44,987 nucleotides of DNA, from contig CALLLR010000067.1 in NCBI GenBank assembly GCA_938008185.1, forward strand, positions 1 through 44,987. Reading direction: 5' to 3'. Both the position numbers and the translations under genes were made by a program. This document shows positions 15,901 to 22,951 of this stretch, piece after piece. Within the stretch, counting starts at the first letter, position 1. Each line of letters opens with the position of its first letter. The DNA is from an uncultured Saprospiraceae bacterium (GTDB lineage: Bacteria > Bacteroidota > Bacteroidia > Chitinophagales > Saprospiraceae). The notes beneath the pieces were generated by a model, which was given only the letters and a program-made list of their open reading frames with translations, did no database searches and was not told the origin of the DNA.

Positions 15901-17699
15901 CCATTACTTCAGCTACTCCCAACCCTAATTCTCAGTGGCGGTATAATAACAGTCTTTACGATTATAACGTCCCCGTTAACCTGGGACCTTTCCCAATTGC
16001 CGGAGGAGATGAGATTTTATTTATCCGGGATATTAATAGTACCAATGCCAATAGCTGCGAATTGTTTTTACAGGTAATATTACCCATTGGACCTTGTTCG
16101 GATGGTACACCTCCTCCTCCAACGGATGATTGTGAAAATAATTTACTAACGAATGCCGGTTTTGAAAATGGACTGACCGATTGGGTGCAAGCAGGAAACA
16201 TAGCGATTGTTTCTAATAATGTCCGTAGCGGAAGTAACGCCGTCGAACTAGGAAATGGCAGCAGCCGCGTATTTAGAAGTTTCTCTACTACGGCCGGAAA
16301 TACGTTTAACTTAAAAGCTTATTTACGAAGCGGAAGCGGCAATAAAAATGCCGGTATCAGCATCAAATATATGAGTAGTAGCTACCAGCCTATTCTTAAC
16401 GAAACAGATTATATTGCCGTTGGATCTGCTTATACACTTTACGAAAAAACGGAAACCGCACCGGCCAATACGGCATTTATTGAAATCTCCGTACGAGGTT
16501 TTGGAGATGGTGAATTAATCGCAGATGATATCTGTTTGACCAACGGTGTGGTCACTCCTCCAACGAATCAACCCGATCTTCAGGTAGCCTTTGCGGGTGG
16601 CAATTATAGTGGTAATCCAGGAGACGTAGCGAGTTTCAACTTTGATCTGACGAACGCCGGAACGGCCATCGTAACGGACAGCTACCGAATTGGTTTTGTG
16701 CTGAGTACCGATGCCACGCTGAGCGTTAACGACGTGTTGGTCGGCGAAGTACCCACGGGTAATACGGGTATCGGAACGATTTCTGATATTACGGGCGCCA
16801 TCACCATTCCGGCAAATACGGCTCCGGGTAATTATTTCTTAATTGCCAAGGCAGACTTTGATGAGGTCATCACCGAATCTAACGAAAATAATAACTTAGA
16901 CACTCGACCTTTTACCGTTGATGGAACCATTACACCGCCAACGGGGGAACCAAACTGTGAAGCAGATAGTGATTTCCCCTGGCACGAATGGGTCAGCGAA
17001 GTGACGGTTAATGGAACAACAAAAGCATCCAGCAAGTCTACCTATTCTGACTTTACCAGTACGGTGATGATGTTAGGAAAAGACGGTAACAATGATATTT
17101 CCCTTACAGCAGAATACAGTTACGTAACGGCTGATGCTTACTGGCGCGTGTGGATCGATTATAATCAGAATGATATTTACGAAGCCGACGAAATTTTCTA
17201 CGAAGCGGTAGTTGCCGCTCCGGCGAGTGGCAGTGGTGTAACCAGTGTTGCCCAGGCCAGTAATCTTTCCATTCCGGACGGTGCGCTAGATGGCTCGACC
17301 AGCATGCGGGTAATTGTAGCCAGAGATGCTTTTGCCGATCCTTGTGGCATCGTTCCCTTTGGGGAAGTAGAAGATTATACGGCGGTGATCGGGGCGAGCA
17401 GTGCCAGCATGAGGGGTGAGGAAGAATTTTTCTTTAGTGATGCGGAAATGGTTAATCTGGCGCCTAATCCAGCTACGGATCGCGTGGTAATTGGATTGGA
17501 TAAACTACAAGGACAAGCCTTTGAATTGATGGTCAGCAATCAGATGGGACAGATATTATTACGCCAGTCCTTTGGGGAAGATGAACTGAATCGCTTTACC
17601 TACGATACGAGTAATTTACCGACCGGTATTTATTTTGTTTGGGTAAAAGCGGAAGGGAAGCGCTCTATTCCACAGAAATTGATTAAGCAGAAATTATAG
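12990..17699 (+). CDS. Large secreted multidomain protein with beta-propeller, SprB, GEVED, CARDB modules and T9SS sorting tail
   Basis: This protein has 1569 residues. The signal peptide covers about residues 1-28 (hydrophobic LIMLIFLAF, then NSLSAQ). Residues about 30-640 are repeated propeller-like blades of the form GNSWITYT..NS..T..IYDI, as in two-component-regulator propellers. SprB-type repeats follow (about 640-780; CHDANDGSVSISITGGTPPY, ATGGTSPYTYLWSNGSTG). Then come a GEVED domain (about 787-935), a linker, a carbohydrate-binding-like jelly roll (about 1047-1184; LTNAGFENGLTDWVQAG), a CARDB domain (about 1193-1308) and a second GEVED domain (about 1322-1467). The T9SS type A tail (about 1487-1569) has NLAPNPATDRV, NQMGQILL and LPTGIYFVWV. 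The protein should leave the cell through the SprA channel encoded at the right end and become surface-attached or released. Its binding target is unknown; the modules suggest adhesion or carbohydrate binding. Confidence 0.85.
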   Translation: MIFRNLNYQTFTGLIMLIFLAFSNSLSAQFINYQGHSTTRGLTNAPDQTIWVNAGNGLLHYDLNGNLIEVISRTATGDLTTPISTGLEVIIAPNGDIWTASGYGPIQRYDGNTWTIFNSLNTPGIFTNSVELLEAGPDGKIYAVTYSDISVYDDGEWQTYNLGVFSNGMNATAMSPSGDLTLALGRGLATWTAEFGIQFIVGGPTSSTAIYDLQYLENGDLYYSTSNGSIYRIAAGSTTSTLIAQTIVSFPRIAVETDGTIWIGTFAQGGNIVQRWNGNSWITYTPNNSTVTTSAIYDIMVDANDNLYLSQGGFTSKEGLQRFDGNNWEVKYAGFVANGNSSLEQDFDAGGNLYTIGGSQVISKLNLASGAISYFHRANSPIDGTVRLVSLTATDNNQFWVGTQQNGIFHYNGNSWTNYTTANTNGQIPTNNIEAIKSAPDGTIYALARGFSPTTRWLVRFQPNTQTWNNYAEVTDLPEDVNNLYVDANGVAWVTSFNGLAKLENNTITIFTTDNSDLEDNYTDYITGRPDGSEIFFRGRSNGSTSHFTFDGQSIEPYATNVFSGFNGGFSPQGDYFYGGDIFNAGGLYRNDGTDNELFTNDDSFIVRAGGGGVLSDPVSGIWYFNGNGVVKYTGDDNNPLTINITSTNITCHDANDGSVSISITGGTPPYQVLFQGEIYTGNNLTFNNLGITIPTNITVIDANEVTIGGSARIFNPAPISPNIFVSGNTITTNATGGTSPYTYLWSNGSTGPNINNATPGSYTVTITDTNGCTAIGSGAVDSNPNTYCESKGDQPWQNWISTVFFGNINNTSGKSKYSDFTGQASTALRTGTTQEITLVSQWSYFTWDVYWRVWIDYNQNGVFENSEIAAQTITTAPAAPAPPTAAFANITVPQSATIGATRMRVSMKQGAYPNACETFAVGEVEDYTVVIEEGTNGPICPLTGTTSNFTCDDNGTPNNPGDDLYYFDATITSATPNPNSQWRYNNSLYDYNVPVNLGPFPIAGGDEILFIRDINSTNANSCELFLQVILPIGPCSDGTPPPPTDDCENNLLTNAGFENGLTDWVQAGNIAIVSNNVRSGSNAVELGNGSSRVFRSFSTTAGNTFNLKAYLRSGSGNKNAGISIKYMSSSYQPILNETDYIAVGSAYTLYEKTETAPANTAFIEISVRGFGDGELIADDICLTNGVVTPPTNQPDLQVAFAGGNYSGNPGDVASFNFDLTNAGTAIVTDSYRIGFVLSTDATLSVNDVLVGEVPTGNTGIGTISDITGAITIPANTAPGNYFLIAKADFDEVITESNENNNLDTRPFTVDGTITPPTGEPNCEADSDFPWHEWVSEVTVNGTTKASSKSTYSDFTSTVMMLGKDGNNDISLTAEYSYVTADAYWRVWIDYNQNDIYEADEIFYEAVVAAPASGSGVTSVAQASNLSIPDGALDGSTSMRVIVARDAFADPCGIVPFGEVEDYTAVIGASSASMRGEEEFFFSDAEMVNLAPNPATDRVVIGLDKLQGQAFELMVSNQMGQILLRQSFGEDELNRFTYDTSNLPTGIYFVWVKAEGKRSIPQKLIKQKL

Positions 17700-17730
17700 A
17701 ATTAATTGCTTCAGCATAGTTTTTTAAAAT

Positions 17731-17770
17731 AAAAAACGCTCAAATCGGGAATCCGGTTTGGGCGTTTTTT
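17731..17770. terminator. Bidirectional terminator between convergent T9SS genes
   Basis: The 16-bp arms AAAACGCTCAAATCGG (17733-17748) and CCGGTTTGGGCGTTTT (17753-17768), with a 4-nt loop and G-T wobbles, are flanked by A- and T-runs that extend the stem. They can therefore stop transcription from both the plus-strand gene ending at 17699 and the minus-strand gene ending at 17785. Confidence 0.85.
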
Positions 17771-17784
17771 CTAATACTATTAAA

Positions 17785-19278
17785 TTATTGCTTGGTCAAC
17801 CGTTGCGTATACCGTACACCTGACTTATCTTTTAGTAACATAAAATATATTCCTGGACTCAGTTGGCTCGTATCAATTTCTCTAATATTGGAAGCATTTG
17901 TTTGGCGATAAACGGAGGTGCCCAGCGTGTTGAAAATATGGATTTCTGTGAATGAAAAATCGGCGGTTGAAAATTCTAAAGTTAAGCGATCCTGAAGGGG
18001 ATTGGGATAGATTTTTATAGCGTTAACCAGAGTCTTCTCCAGTTCATTGGTGCTGGTAATAACTATATCACCGCATTCTGTACCACCAAGGCAGCCATGT
18101 TCGTTAACTCGCATGACCCAGACTGGGATATCCTCGCCTACCACTAATTTCGCTGCCGTACCAATGAGCATCAAATCTCCATTTTCAAGTTCAATCATGT
18201 CCCGAAATTTATTCCAGTTACCTGCTTCTGTATATCCTGGATGTTGATACTTCTTCGTCCAGATAGTATCACCCTGGTGGTTCATCTTAAGAATAAAACC
18301 ATGCTCTTCCTGAGTTTCAACATTTCGGGTATTACCAATCGCAAAAAAATAATCTCCCTGCCCGTTAATCAGATTAACACTCCCTACCTCCTCGGTTATG
18401 GGAGATAGCAAATATTTATAAAATAAAAAATTACCATCGGCATCGTACCAATCTATCCTAAATGGGCTTTCGTTCCAGCCCGCAGCAATCCAGTCAGGCA
18501 TTCCCCATTTATCCACATCGTATCCCTGTACAATCTGTCCGTTAGATAGTTCTGCTACGGACGTCCTGGTCGCACCGTTAGGAAACTGTTCCATACCGAT
18601 GGCGTGCCAGATGATATTACCAGCCGTGTCTACTTTTAGAAGCTGACTGTGAGCTGGTACATTTACATCGTAAACGTCTCTTTTGGCAGATATTAGGATA
18701 TTTTTATCCATCGTGACTTTGGCTTGATAAGCTAATGACCTTTGTAGGTTATCTCCATAATTTTTTGACCAAATTACATTTCCAAGAGTATCAATCTTTT
18801 TTAGATTAATCACTCTTTGATAAGGTTCCGTACGTTGATTGATGGCCGTGGTATAAAGATAGTCATCAATACTAAGGAGTGTCACGGGAAAGGAATAGTC
18901 TTCGCTCACCTGATACTTTTTTTCCCAAATCATTTCAAATCCTAGATTCTGTTTACGAATACGTAGATCATTTTCAATTCTTCTATCCTTGGCATAGAAA
19001 AATAGTTGATCTCCGATCCGCGTATATGGGTAGGAAGCAAACTTAAAATTATTCTCATAAAGAAAATCTATACGCTCCTCTCCTTCCGAATCGAAAGAAA
19101 TCACCGAAGAAATAGTATCTGGGTATATGGTCGGAACAATAAATCGATCTTCTAGTTGATAAAAAGAATTTGGTAATAAATTCTGTTCGGGTATTGTGAA
19201 TAAGATATGGCCGTATTGCTGGGAAACCAGCAAATAGGCATTAAAAATTAATAAACTTAAAAAAAATATTTTTTTCAT
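17785..19278 (-). CDS. Secreted protein with PQQ/delta-60-like repeats and T9SS type A sorting tail
   Basis: The mature frame starts at the ATG at 19278 (MKKIFFLSLLIFNAYLLVSQ, a signal peptide), giving 497 residues; the longer open frame runs through a hairpin and is not used. The body has repeated phrases such as IDTLGNVIWSKNYGD, VDTAGNIIWHAIG and LKMNHQGDTIWTKKYQHPGY, which form beta-propeller-type blades seen in many Bacteroidota surface proteins. A short NEHGCLGGTEC cysteine pair precedes the sorting tail (AIKIYPNPLQDRLTLEF, FNTLGTSVY, LSPGIYFMLL). No enzyme motif is seen. It resembles the product at 20396 in plan, so the two are probably paralogues. It is the last gene of the minus-strand cargo series and ends at a bidirectional terminator. 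Confidence 0.8.
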   Translation of the reverse strand: MKKIFFLSLLIFNAYLLVSQQYGHILFTIPEQNLLPNSFYQLEDRFIVPTIYPDTISSVISFDSEGEERIDFLYENNFKFASYPYTRIGDQLFFYAKDRRIENDLRIRKQNLGFEMIWEKKYQVSEDYSFPVTLLSIDDYLYTTAINQRTEPYQRVINLKKIDTLGNVIWSKNYGDNLQRSLAYQAKVTMDKNILISAKRDVYDVNVPAHSQLLKVDTAGNIIWHAIGMEQFPNGATRTSVAELSNGQIVQGYDVDKWGMPDWIAAGWNESPFRIDWYDADGNFLFYKYLLSPITEEVGSVNLINGQGDYFFAIGNTRNVETQEEHGFILKMNHQGDTIWTKKYQHPGYTEAGNWNKFRDMIELENGDLMLIGTAAKLVVGEDIPVWVMRVNEHGCLGGTECGDIVITSTNELEKTLVNAIKIYPNPLQDRLTLEFSTADFSFTEIHIFNTLGTSVYRQTNASNIREIDTSQLSPGIYFMLLKDKSGVRYTQRLTKQ

Positions 19279-19292
19279 GGTTCCTAACTTTA

Positions 19293-19325
19293 TAATGGGA
19301 AGCAGTATCGAACTGCTTCCCATTA
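19293..19325 (-). other. Perfect 14-bp stem-loop between two T9SS cargo genes
   Basis: TAATGGGAAGCAGT (19293-19306) and ACTGCTTCCCATTA (19312-19325) pair perfectly around a 5-nt loop. The stem begins 4 nt after the stop codon of the gene at 19330 and ends 14 nt before the ATG of the next gene. No T-run follows on either strand, so an RNA-processing, mRNA-protecting or attenuation role is as likely as termination. Confidence 0.75.
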
Positions 19326-19329
19326 TTAA

Positions 19330-20229
19330 TTAATCAGTTACAACTACTTTTTTCGTAGTTAACCGGCCTCCTTCGTCAATAATTTTTATCAAATAAATAC
19401 CTGGCATCACATTAAGTAAATCTAAAGTTAAATTACTTTTATTCACTAATTTATCAATGATAATTCTTCCCTGAAAATCGGTCAGTAGGCATTCGGTAAT
19501 AAGACGATTATCTGAGGATATAACCCTAAGTTTGTCGGTTGCCGGATTGGGATATATACTAAAACTGGACTGCGTATCCAAATCATCCGTATTGGTAATG
19601 AACTCATAAAAACATTCTCCATCCGGAACCTGACCAAACTGTCGCTGGCCATCTTCGAAATAACATCTGAGCCATCGGCCATAATCAACCCATCCACAAT
19701 AACCATAAAGATGAGTTATTAAACCAAACTGACTACCAATTCCTTCTATCCAATAAATTTCTTCAAAGGTATCTCCAAAATACTGAAAAGAAAAGGTAAT
19801 GCGTTTTCTTAATGCTCCATTGGATAACACAATTGAGTCTACATTTATTACCGGAATTTTACACGTAAAATCACTATCTAAATTGATTGCAAAACTATCT
19901 CCTACTACCAGATTAAAATCATACAGTAATATTTCTTCTGGCTCATCCATAGAATAATTACGTATCCATACTTTCTTGGTACTGTCTTCCCGGATCAATT
20001 CGTTTAAAAGGGTCCATTCCTGATTGGCGGTATCTCTGGTAGTATATATTTTTTTATACAGCTTATTGTCTATGAGGGTATCGCCTTCCATTTTCAGTAT
20101 GAAAGTGACTGGAGGCTGGGTGATAAAGACTTCACCGATATACCATTGTTTGTTTTCTCCGATGAGGGATTGGGCGAAGACGGAGAGCGTGCAGAAAAGG
20201 AACGGGAGGAAGATTATATATTTTTTCAT
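19330..20229 (-). CDS. Secreted protein with T9SS type A sorting tail
   Basis: A 299-residue protein starting with a signal peptide (MKKYIIFLPFLFCTLSVFAQ, cleavage after AQ). The mature part begins SLIGENKQWYIGEVF and contains phrases common in short Bacteroidota secreted proteins of unknown role (DTLIDNKLYKKIYTTRD, IYWIEGIGSQFGLI, LRCYFEDG). The sorting tail begins at about residue 220 with FSIYPNPATDKLRVI and ends MPGIYLIKIIDEGG followed by KKVVVTD, a complete type A signal. No catalytic motif was found. In the genomes I know, this mature-domain plan appears next to other T9SS cargo and is unnamed. It is followed at once by a strong hairpin and preceded by a REP-like element. Confidence 0.8.
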   Translation of the reverse strand: MKKYIIFLPFLFCTLSVFAQSLIGENKQWYIGEVFITQPPVTFILKMEGDTLIDNKLYKKIYTTRDTANQEWTLLNELIREDSTKKVWIRNYSMDEPEEILLYDFNLVVGDSFAINLDSDFTCKIPVINVDSIVLSNGALRKRITFSFQYFGDTFEEIYWIEGIGSQFGLITHLYGYCGWVDYGRWLRCYFEDGQRQFGQVPDGECFYEFITNTDDLDTQSSFSIYPNPATDKLRVISSDNRLITECLLTDFQGRIIIDKLVNKSNLTLDLLNVMPGIYLIKIIDEGGRLTTKKVVVTD

Positions 20230-20267
20230 GGTGGTTGGTTTTTATTTTTTAAAAAAAATTATTCAAG

Positions 20268-20369
20268 GGGACAGTCCTCTAAAAATACGAGTGTGTCAGT
20301 GCGGAAGCTTTCCTTTAGAAATACAAGGTGCCAGGCCATGCCAAATGACACACTTGGTCGTACAATCTC
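20268..20369. repeat. REP/MITE-like dispersed element, copy 2, with flanking 8-bp direct repeat
   Basis: A 102-bp tract in the gap between two cargo genes, homologous to 8958-9069. GTGTGTCA and TGACACAC form inverted arms about 50 bp apart, and GGACAGTCC at the left end is an odd palindrome. The tract is bordered by TATTCAAG on both sides (20260-20267 and 20370-20377), as a target-site duplication would be. No reading frame is present. Confidence 0.75.
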
Positions 20370-20395
20370 TATTCAAGTTTAAAATAGAATCATCG

Positions 20396-21895
20396 CTACA
20401 TTTTTACCATCTTCAGCACCTGAAATTCCCCCGCCTTGCTCTTCAGGCGAACAAAATAAATACCCGCTGGATAATCCGTCACGGAAAGCGTATAAGGAAA
20501 ACGATTCACGGGTATATTCTGTAAAGGCTGACCCGCCAGACTAGCAACACTTATATTCCATCGACTACTACTGACAACCTCTCCACGAGGAACAATTTCC
20601 ACCTCATCCGTACTCACCGTCGGCCATATTTCAAACAGATCCAACTGCTCCGAGAGGTTACGGGTCGGGACCACCTGGGTAATGTCTTCGCAGGCTTCAT
20701 AGATACAACCGTTGGCGTCGGTGCGGAGGAGCCAGGTGTTGAGGGGTTCTTGGCTGAGATTAATAGTACTAGTATCTAAAATTGACCCAGTCATCACAAG
20801 GTCCTCATTCTCCAGTTCAGTCAGGTTATTAAAAGCATTATAAGGAAAACCATATCGGTAATCCGCAATAGCCTTTTTCCATAATAATTCCCCATCCTGA
20901 GTCATTCTAAATAAGAACCCGTGAATCTCAAAAATTTGTCCATTATCGACATGATCACTACCTACCCCAACAATATCCCCATTTTCGGCGATAATAAACT
21001 CAGCAATGGTTTGTGGTCCTAAATTATAAAAAATATGTCGCCATAGAACTTCTCCATCGGTAGTCATTTTTTGAATCGTATAGGGACGATCATAATCCGG
21101 AAAGATCGTAAAATCATATAAAGGATAACTAACTATAAAGTTACCGTCATCTGCTATTGCTAAATTCGTCGGCCCGTTCGCATACGGTGGTGGCAAACGA
21201 AAAGTCCATTCCACGTTCCCGTTCACATCTATTTTGATCACACTGTGTTCCTGTGACCACTCCGGTGTACGGTAGGTACCCGAAGCGACAAAGCCATCAT
21301 CGCCCAGATCAATCAATTCCTGTACCCAAAAATGGTAGGTGAGATCACTGTAAGTTTTCTTTTGGATAATGTTAAAACCTTCGTCTAACCATAGCAAAGA
21401 CGCAAAACGGTGATTTTCGGAGAGTTCTTCCGTTATATTTAAAAGCCAGCCATTTTCTATTTTTAGGATACTACGAATGGCTGGTATATTTAAGTCATTT
21501 TCAATGGAAATGGATTCCAAAACATCTCCTTCTAAATCCAGAGATGTTATTCGAATGGGCCGGGTGGGAGTACCTATATCAATAGCTCCCACGTATATAA
21601 TGTCATCATAGATAATAAGCCCATCATTACCATTGGCACTTATAGTATCTAAATCCCTTATCCATTTCAATTCGCCTGATAGATTGGTACAAACAATACC
21701 CGTACAACCGTCATTCAATGGATAATTGCATCTTGAAATGGAATGCGTTATTAGCAAGGTATCTAGTTGAATTACCTTAACTCCATTATCTGTATGATCA
21801 TCAATATCAAATGACTTACTGAAGCTATTTTGTCCCTGGGCAACTATACAAATATGAATAAACCCAATAATTATATAAATTCTTAATAAATTCAT
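20396..21895 (-). CDS. Secreted protein with propeller-like repeats and T9SS type A sorting tail
   Basis: I choose the ATG at 21895 (MNLLRIYIIIGFIHICIVAQ), which opens on a signal peptide, giving 499 residues; a further nine codons upstream are open but lie next to a hairpin. The body has blade-like repeats (IDVNGNVEWTFRLPPPYANG, KMTTDGEVLWRHIF, RMTQDGELLWKKAI), like the product at 17785. LRTDANGCIYEAC is the same cysteine-pair hinge seen there. The end of the protein (FEIWPTVSTDEVEI, then YPAGIYFVRLKSKAGEF) is a slightly divergent type A sorting tail, with WPT in place of the usual YPN. Function is unknown; it is probably a surface or released protein. Confidence 0.8.
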   Translation of the reverse strand: MNLLRIYIIIGFIHICIVAQGQNSFSKSFDIDDHTDNGVKVIQLDTLLITHSISRCNYPLNDGCTGIVCTNLSGELKWIRDLDTISANGNDGLIIYDDIIYVGAIDIGTPTRPIRITSLDLEGDVLESISIENDLNIPAIRSILKIENGWLLNITEELSENHRFASLLWLDEGFNIIQKKTYSDLTYHFWVQELIDLGDDGFVASGTYRTPEWSQEHSVIKIDVNGNVEWTFRLPPPYANGPTNLAIADDGNFIVSYPLYDFTIFPDYDRPYTIQKMTTDGEVLWRHIFYNLGPQTIAEFIIAENGDIVGVGSDHVDNGQIFEIHGFLFRMTQDGELLWKKAIADYRYGFPYNAFNNLTELENEDLVMTGSILDTSTINLSQEPLNTWLLRTDANGCIYEACEDITQVVPTRNLSEQLDLFEIWPTVSTDEVEIVPRGEVVSSSRWNISVASLAGQPLQNIPVNRFPYTLSVTDYPAGIYFVRLKSKAGEFQVLKMVKM

Positions 21896-21910
21896 TTCAC
21901 TATATTTAAA

Positions 21911-21943
21911 AAGAGATAACACACAAGTTGTGTATTATCTCTT
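21911..21943 (-). other. Stem-loop between the decayed cargo gene and the next cargo gene
   Basis: AAGAGATAA (21911-21919) pairs with TTATCTCTT (21935-21943). After one C-A mismatch, ACAC pairs with GTGT, leaving a loop of about 5 nt. It starts 8 nt after the stop codon at 21952 and ends 15 nt before the next ATG, the same placement as the hairpin at 19293-19325. Confidence 0.65.
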
Positions 21944-21951
21944 CTGAGGGA

Positions 21952-22161
21952 TTACTTAATGATAATTAATTTATCTTGAAATAATAGATTATCTTCTTGC
22001 TGAATAGTTAGGAAATAGACTCCTTCGGATATGTCGGATAAAAAATTTTGCTCTTGAGTGTTTAAATTTGACAGGAGAAAGAAAGGATTTTTCAAAACAT
22101 ACAAATTTAGGTAGTTAAAAAAGATAACAGTCTCTAAATCAGCAACCTGATTTAAAAGCAT
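21952..22161 (-). pseudogene. Remnant of a T9SS-secreted protein (C-terminal sorting tail only)
   Basis: A 69-codon frame whose last ~45 residues look like the end of a type A sorting domain: LNLYVLKNPFFLLSNL, then SDISEGVYFLTIQQEDNLLF and QDKLIIIK. The expected upstream parts, a signal peptide, a mature domain and the YPNP strand, are missing, and no frame in the 124 bp before it supplies them. I read this as the surviving tail of a deleted or badly frameshifted cargo gene. A short expressed protein is the less likely alternative, since without a signal peptide the tail could not reach the secretion system. Confidence 0.55.
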
Positions 22162-22285
22162 AAAAAATACGATGTTACAGTGTACAAAAAACTAACAAAC
22201 AGAGTCAAAGAGTTGACCCGCTGAGATAAATGTAAGTAATAATAGGATGAGTACCAAATTATTTAACAATAAAAATACAAATGAT

Positions 22286-22765
22286 TTACAGTTTTATCTT
22301 TTTTAACCGATCCATCTCCCGCTTATTATCGCGCTCCTTGATACTGTCCCGTTTATCATAAGATTTTTTACCCTGAGATAATTGAATATCAATTTTGGCC
22401 AGTCCCCGATCGGAGATATAAATTCGGTAAGGAATAATGGAATAGCCTTTTTCACTGACGCGTTTTTCCAGTTTACGAAGTTCTACTTTTTTGAGAAGGA
22501 GTTTGCGGAGACGACGGGTTTCGTGGTTGTGTATGGTACCTAATTCGTACTCAGCGATAAACATATTTTTGATAAACAACTCACCTTTTCTGAAAAAACA
22601 AAAAGCATCATTTAGGTTCGCCTCTCCGTTCCGGATCGACTTGATCTCGGTTCCCGTCAGCATAATTCCCGCCTCGAAGCCCGACAAAAACTTATATTCA
22701 AAAGCCGCTTTACGATTTTTGATCTCTATTTTTTGGGGCGTTTTATCTTTTTTATTCTTTGCCAT
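22286..22765 (-). CDS. smpB: SsrA-binding protein SmpB
   Basis: A 159-residue protein with clear SmpB sequence: IEIKNRKAAFEYKFLSGFEAGIMLTGTEIKSI, split in family alignments as the OB-fold entry. Then come SIRNGEANLNDAFCFFRKGE, FIKNMFIAEYELGTIHNHE and RRLRKLLLKKVEL, and the tRNA-mimicking basic C-terminal tail (LSQGKKSYDKRDSIKERDNK onward). It binds tmRNA and brings it to ribosomes stalled on broken messages. Length is normal. The tmRNA gene is not visible in this window. It stands alone between a decayed cargo gene and the dipeptidyl peptidase gene, with a copy of the GTTAATCA repeat just upstream. Confidence 0.95.
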   Translation of the reverse strand: MAKNKKDKTPQKIEIKNRKAAFEYKFLSGFEAGIMLTGTEIKSIRNGEANLNDAFCFFRKGELFIKNMFIAEYELGTIHNHETRRLRKLLLKKVELRKLEKRVSEKGYSIIPYRIYISDRGLAKIDIQLSQGKKSYDKRDSIKERDNKREMDRLKKIKL

Positions 22766-22778
22766 TGTCGCTAGTTAA

Positions 22779-22802
22779 TTAGTGGATCGGTTAATCAGTG
22801 AG
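22779..22802. repeat. GTTAATCA-type repeat (family B), short copy
   Basis: AGTTAATTAGTGGATCGGTT followed by AATCAGTG, upstream of smpB. The words match those at 10655-10776 and 31425-31557. The rest of the 186-bp gap (22803-22951) is AT-rich and shows nothing else. Confidence 0.55.
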
Positions 22803-22951
22803 TCTGCTCTGAAAACTGGAGATTCTAAAATAAATTGATCAAATTCAAAAATATGAATAACAATCTTTCTTGAAAAAAACCACGTTAACGAGCATTATTA
22901 ATTATTCATTAAGAAGAAACACGATAAAAGAAATTATTCATTACCCTCCTT

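Noticed and set aside
20146-20524. Plus-strand frames over the REP-like element, which might suggest a gene
   Set aside because: They run antisense into two cargo genes and their translations show no recognisable features.
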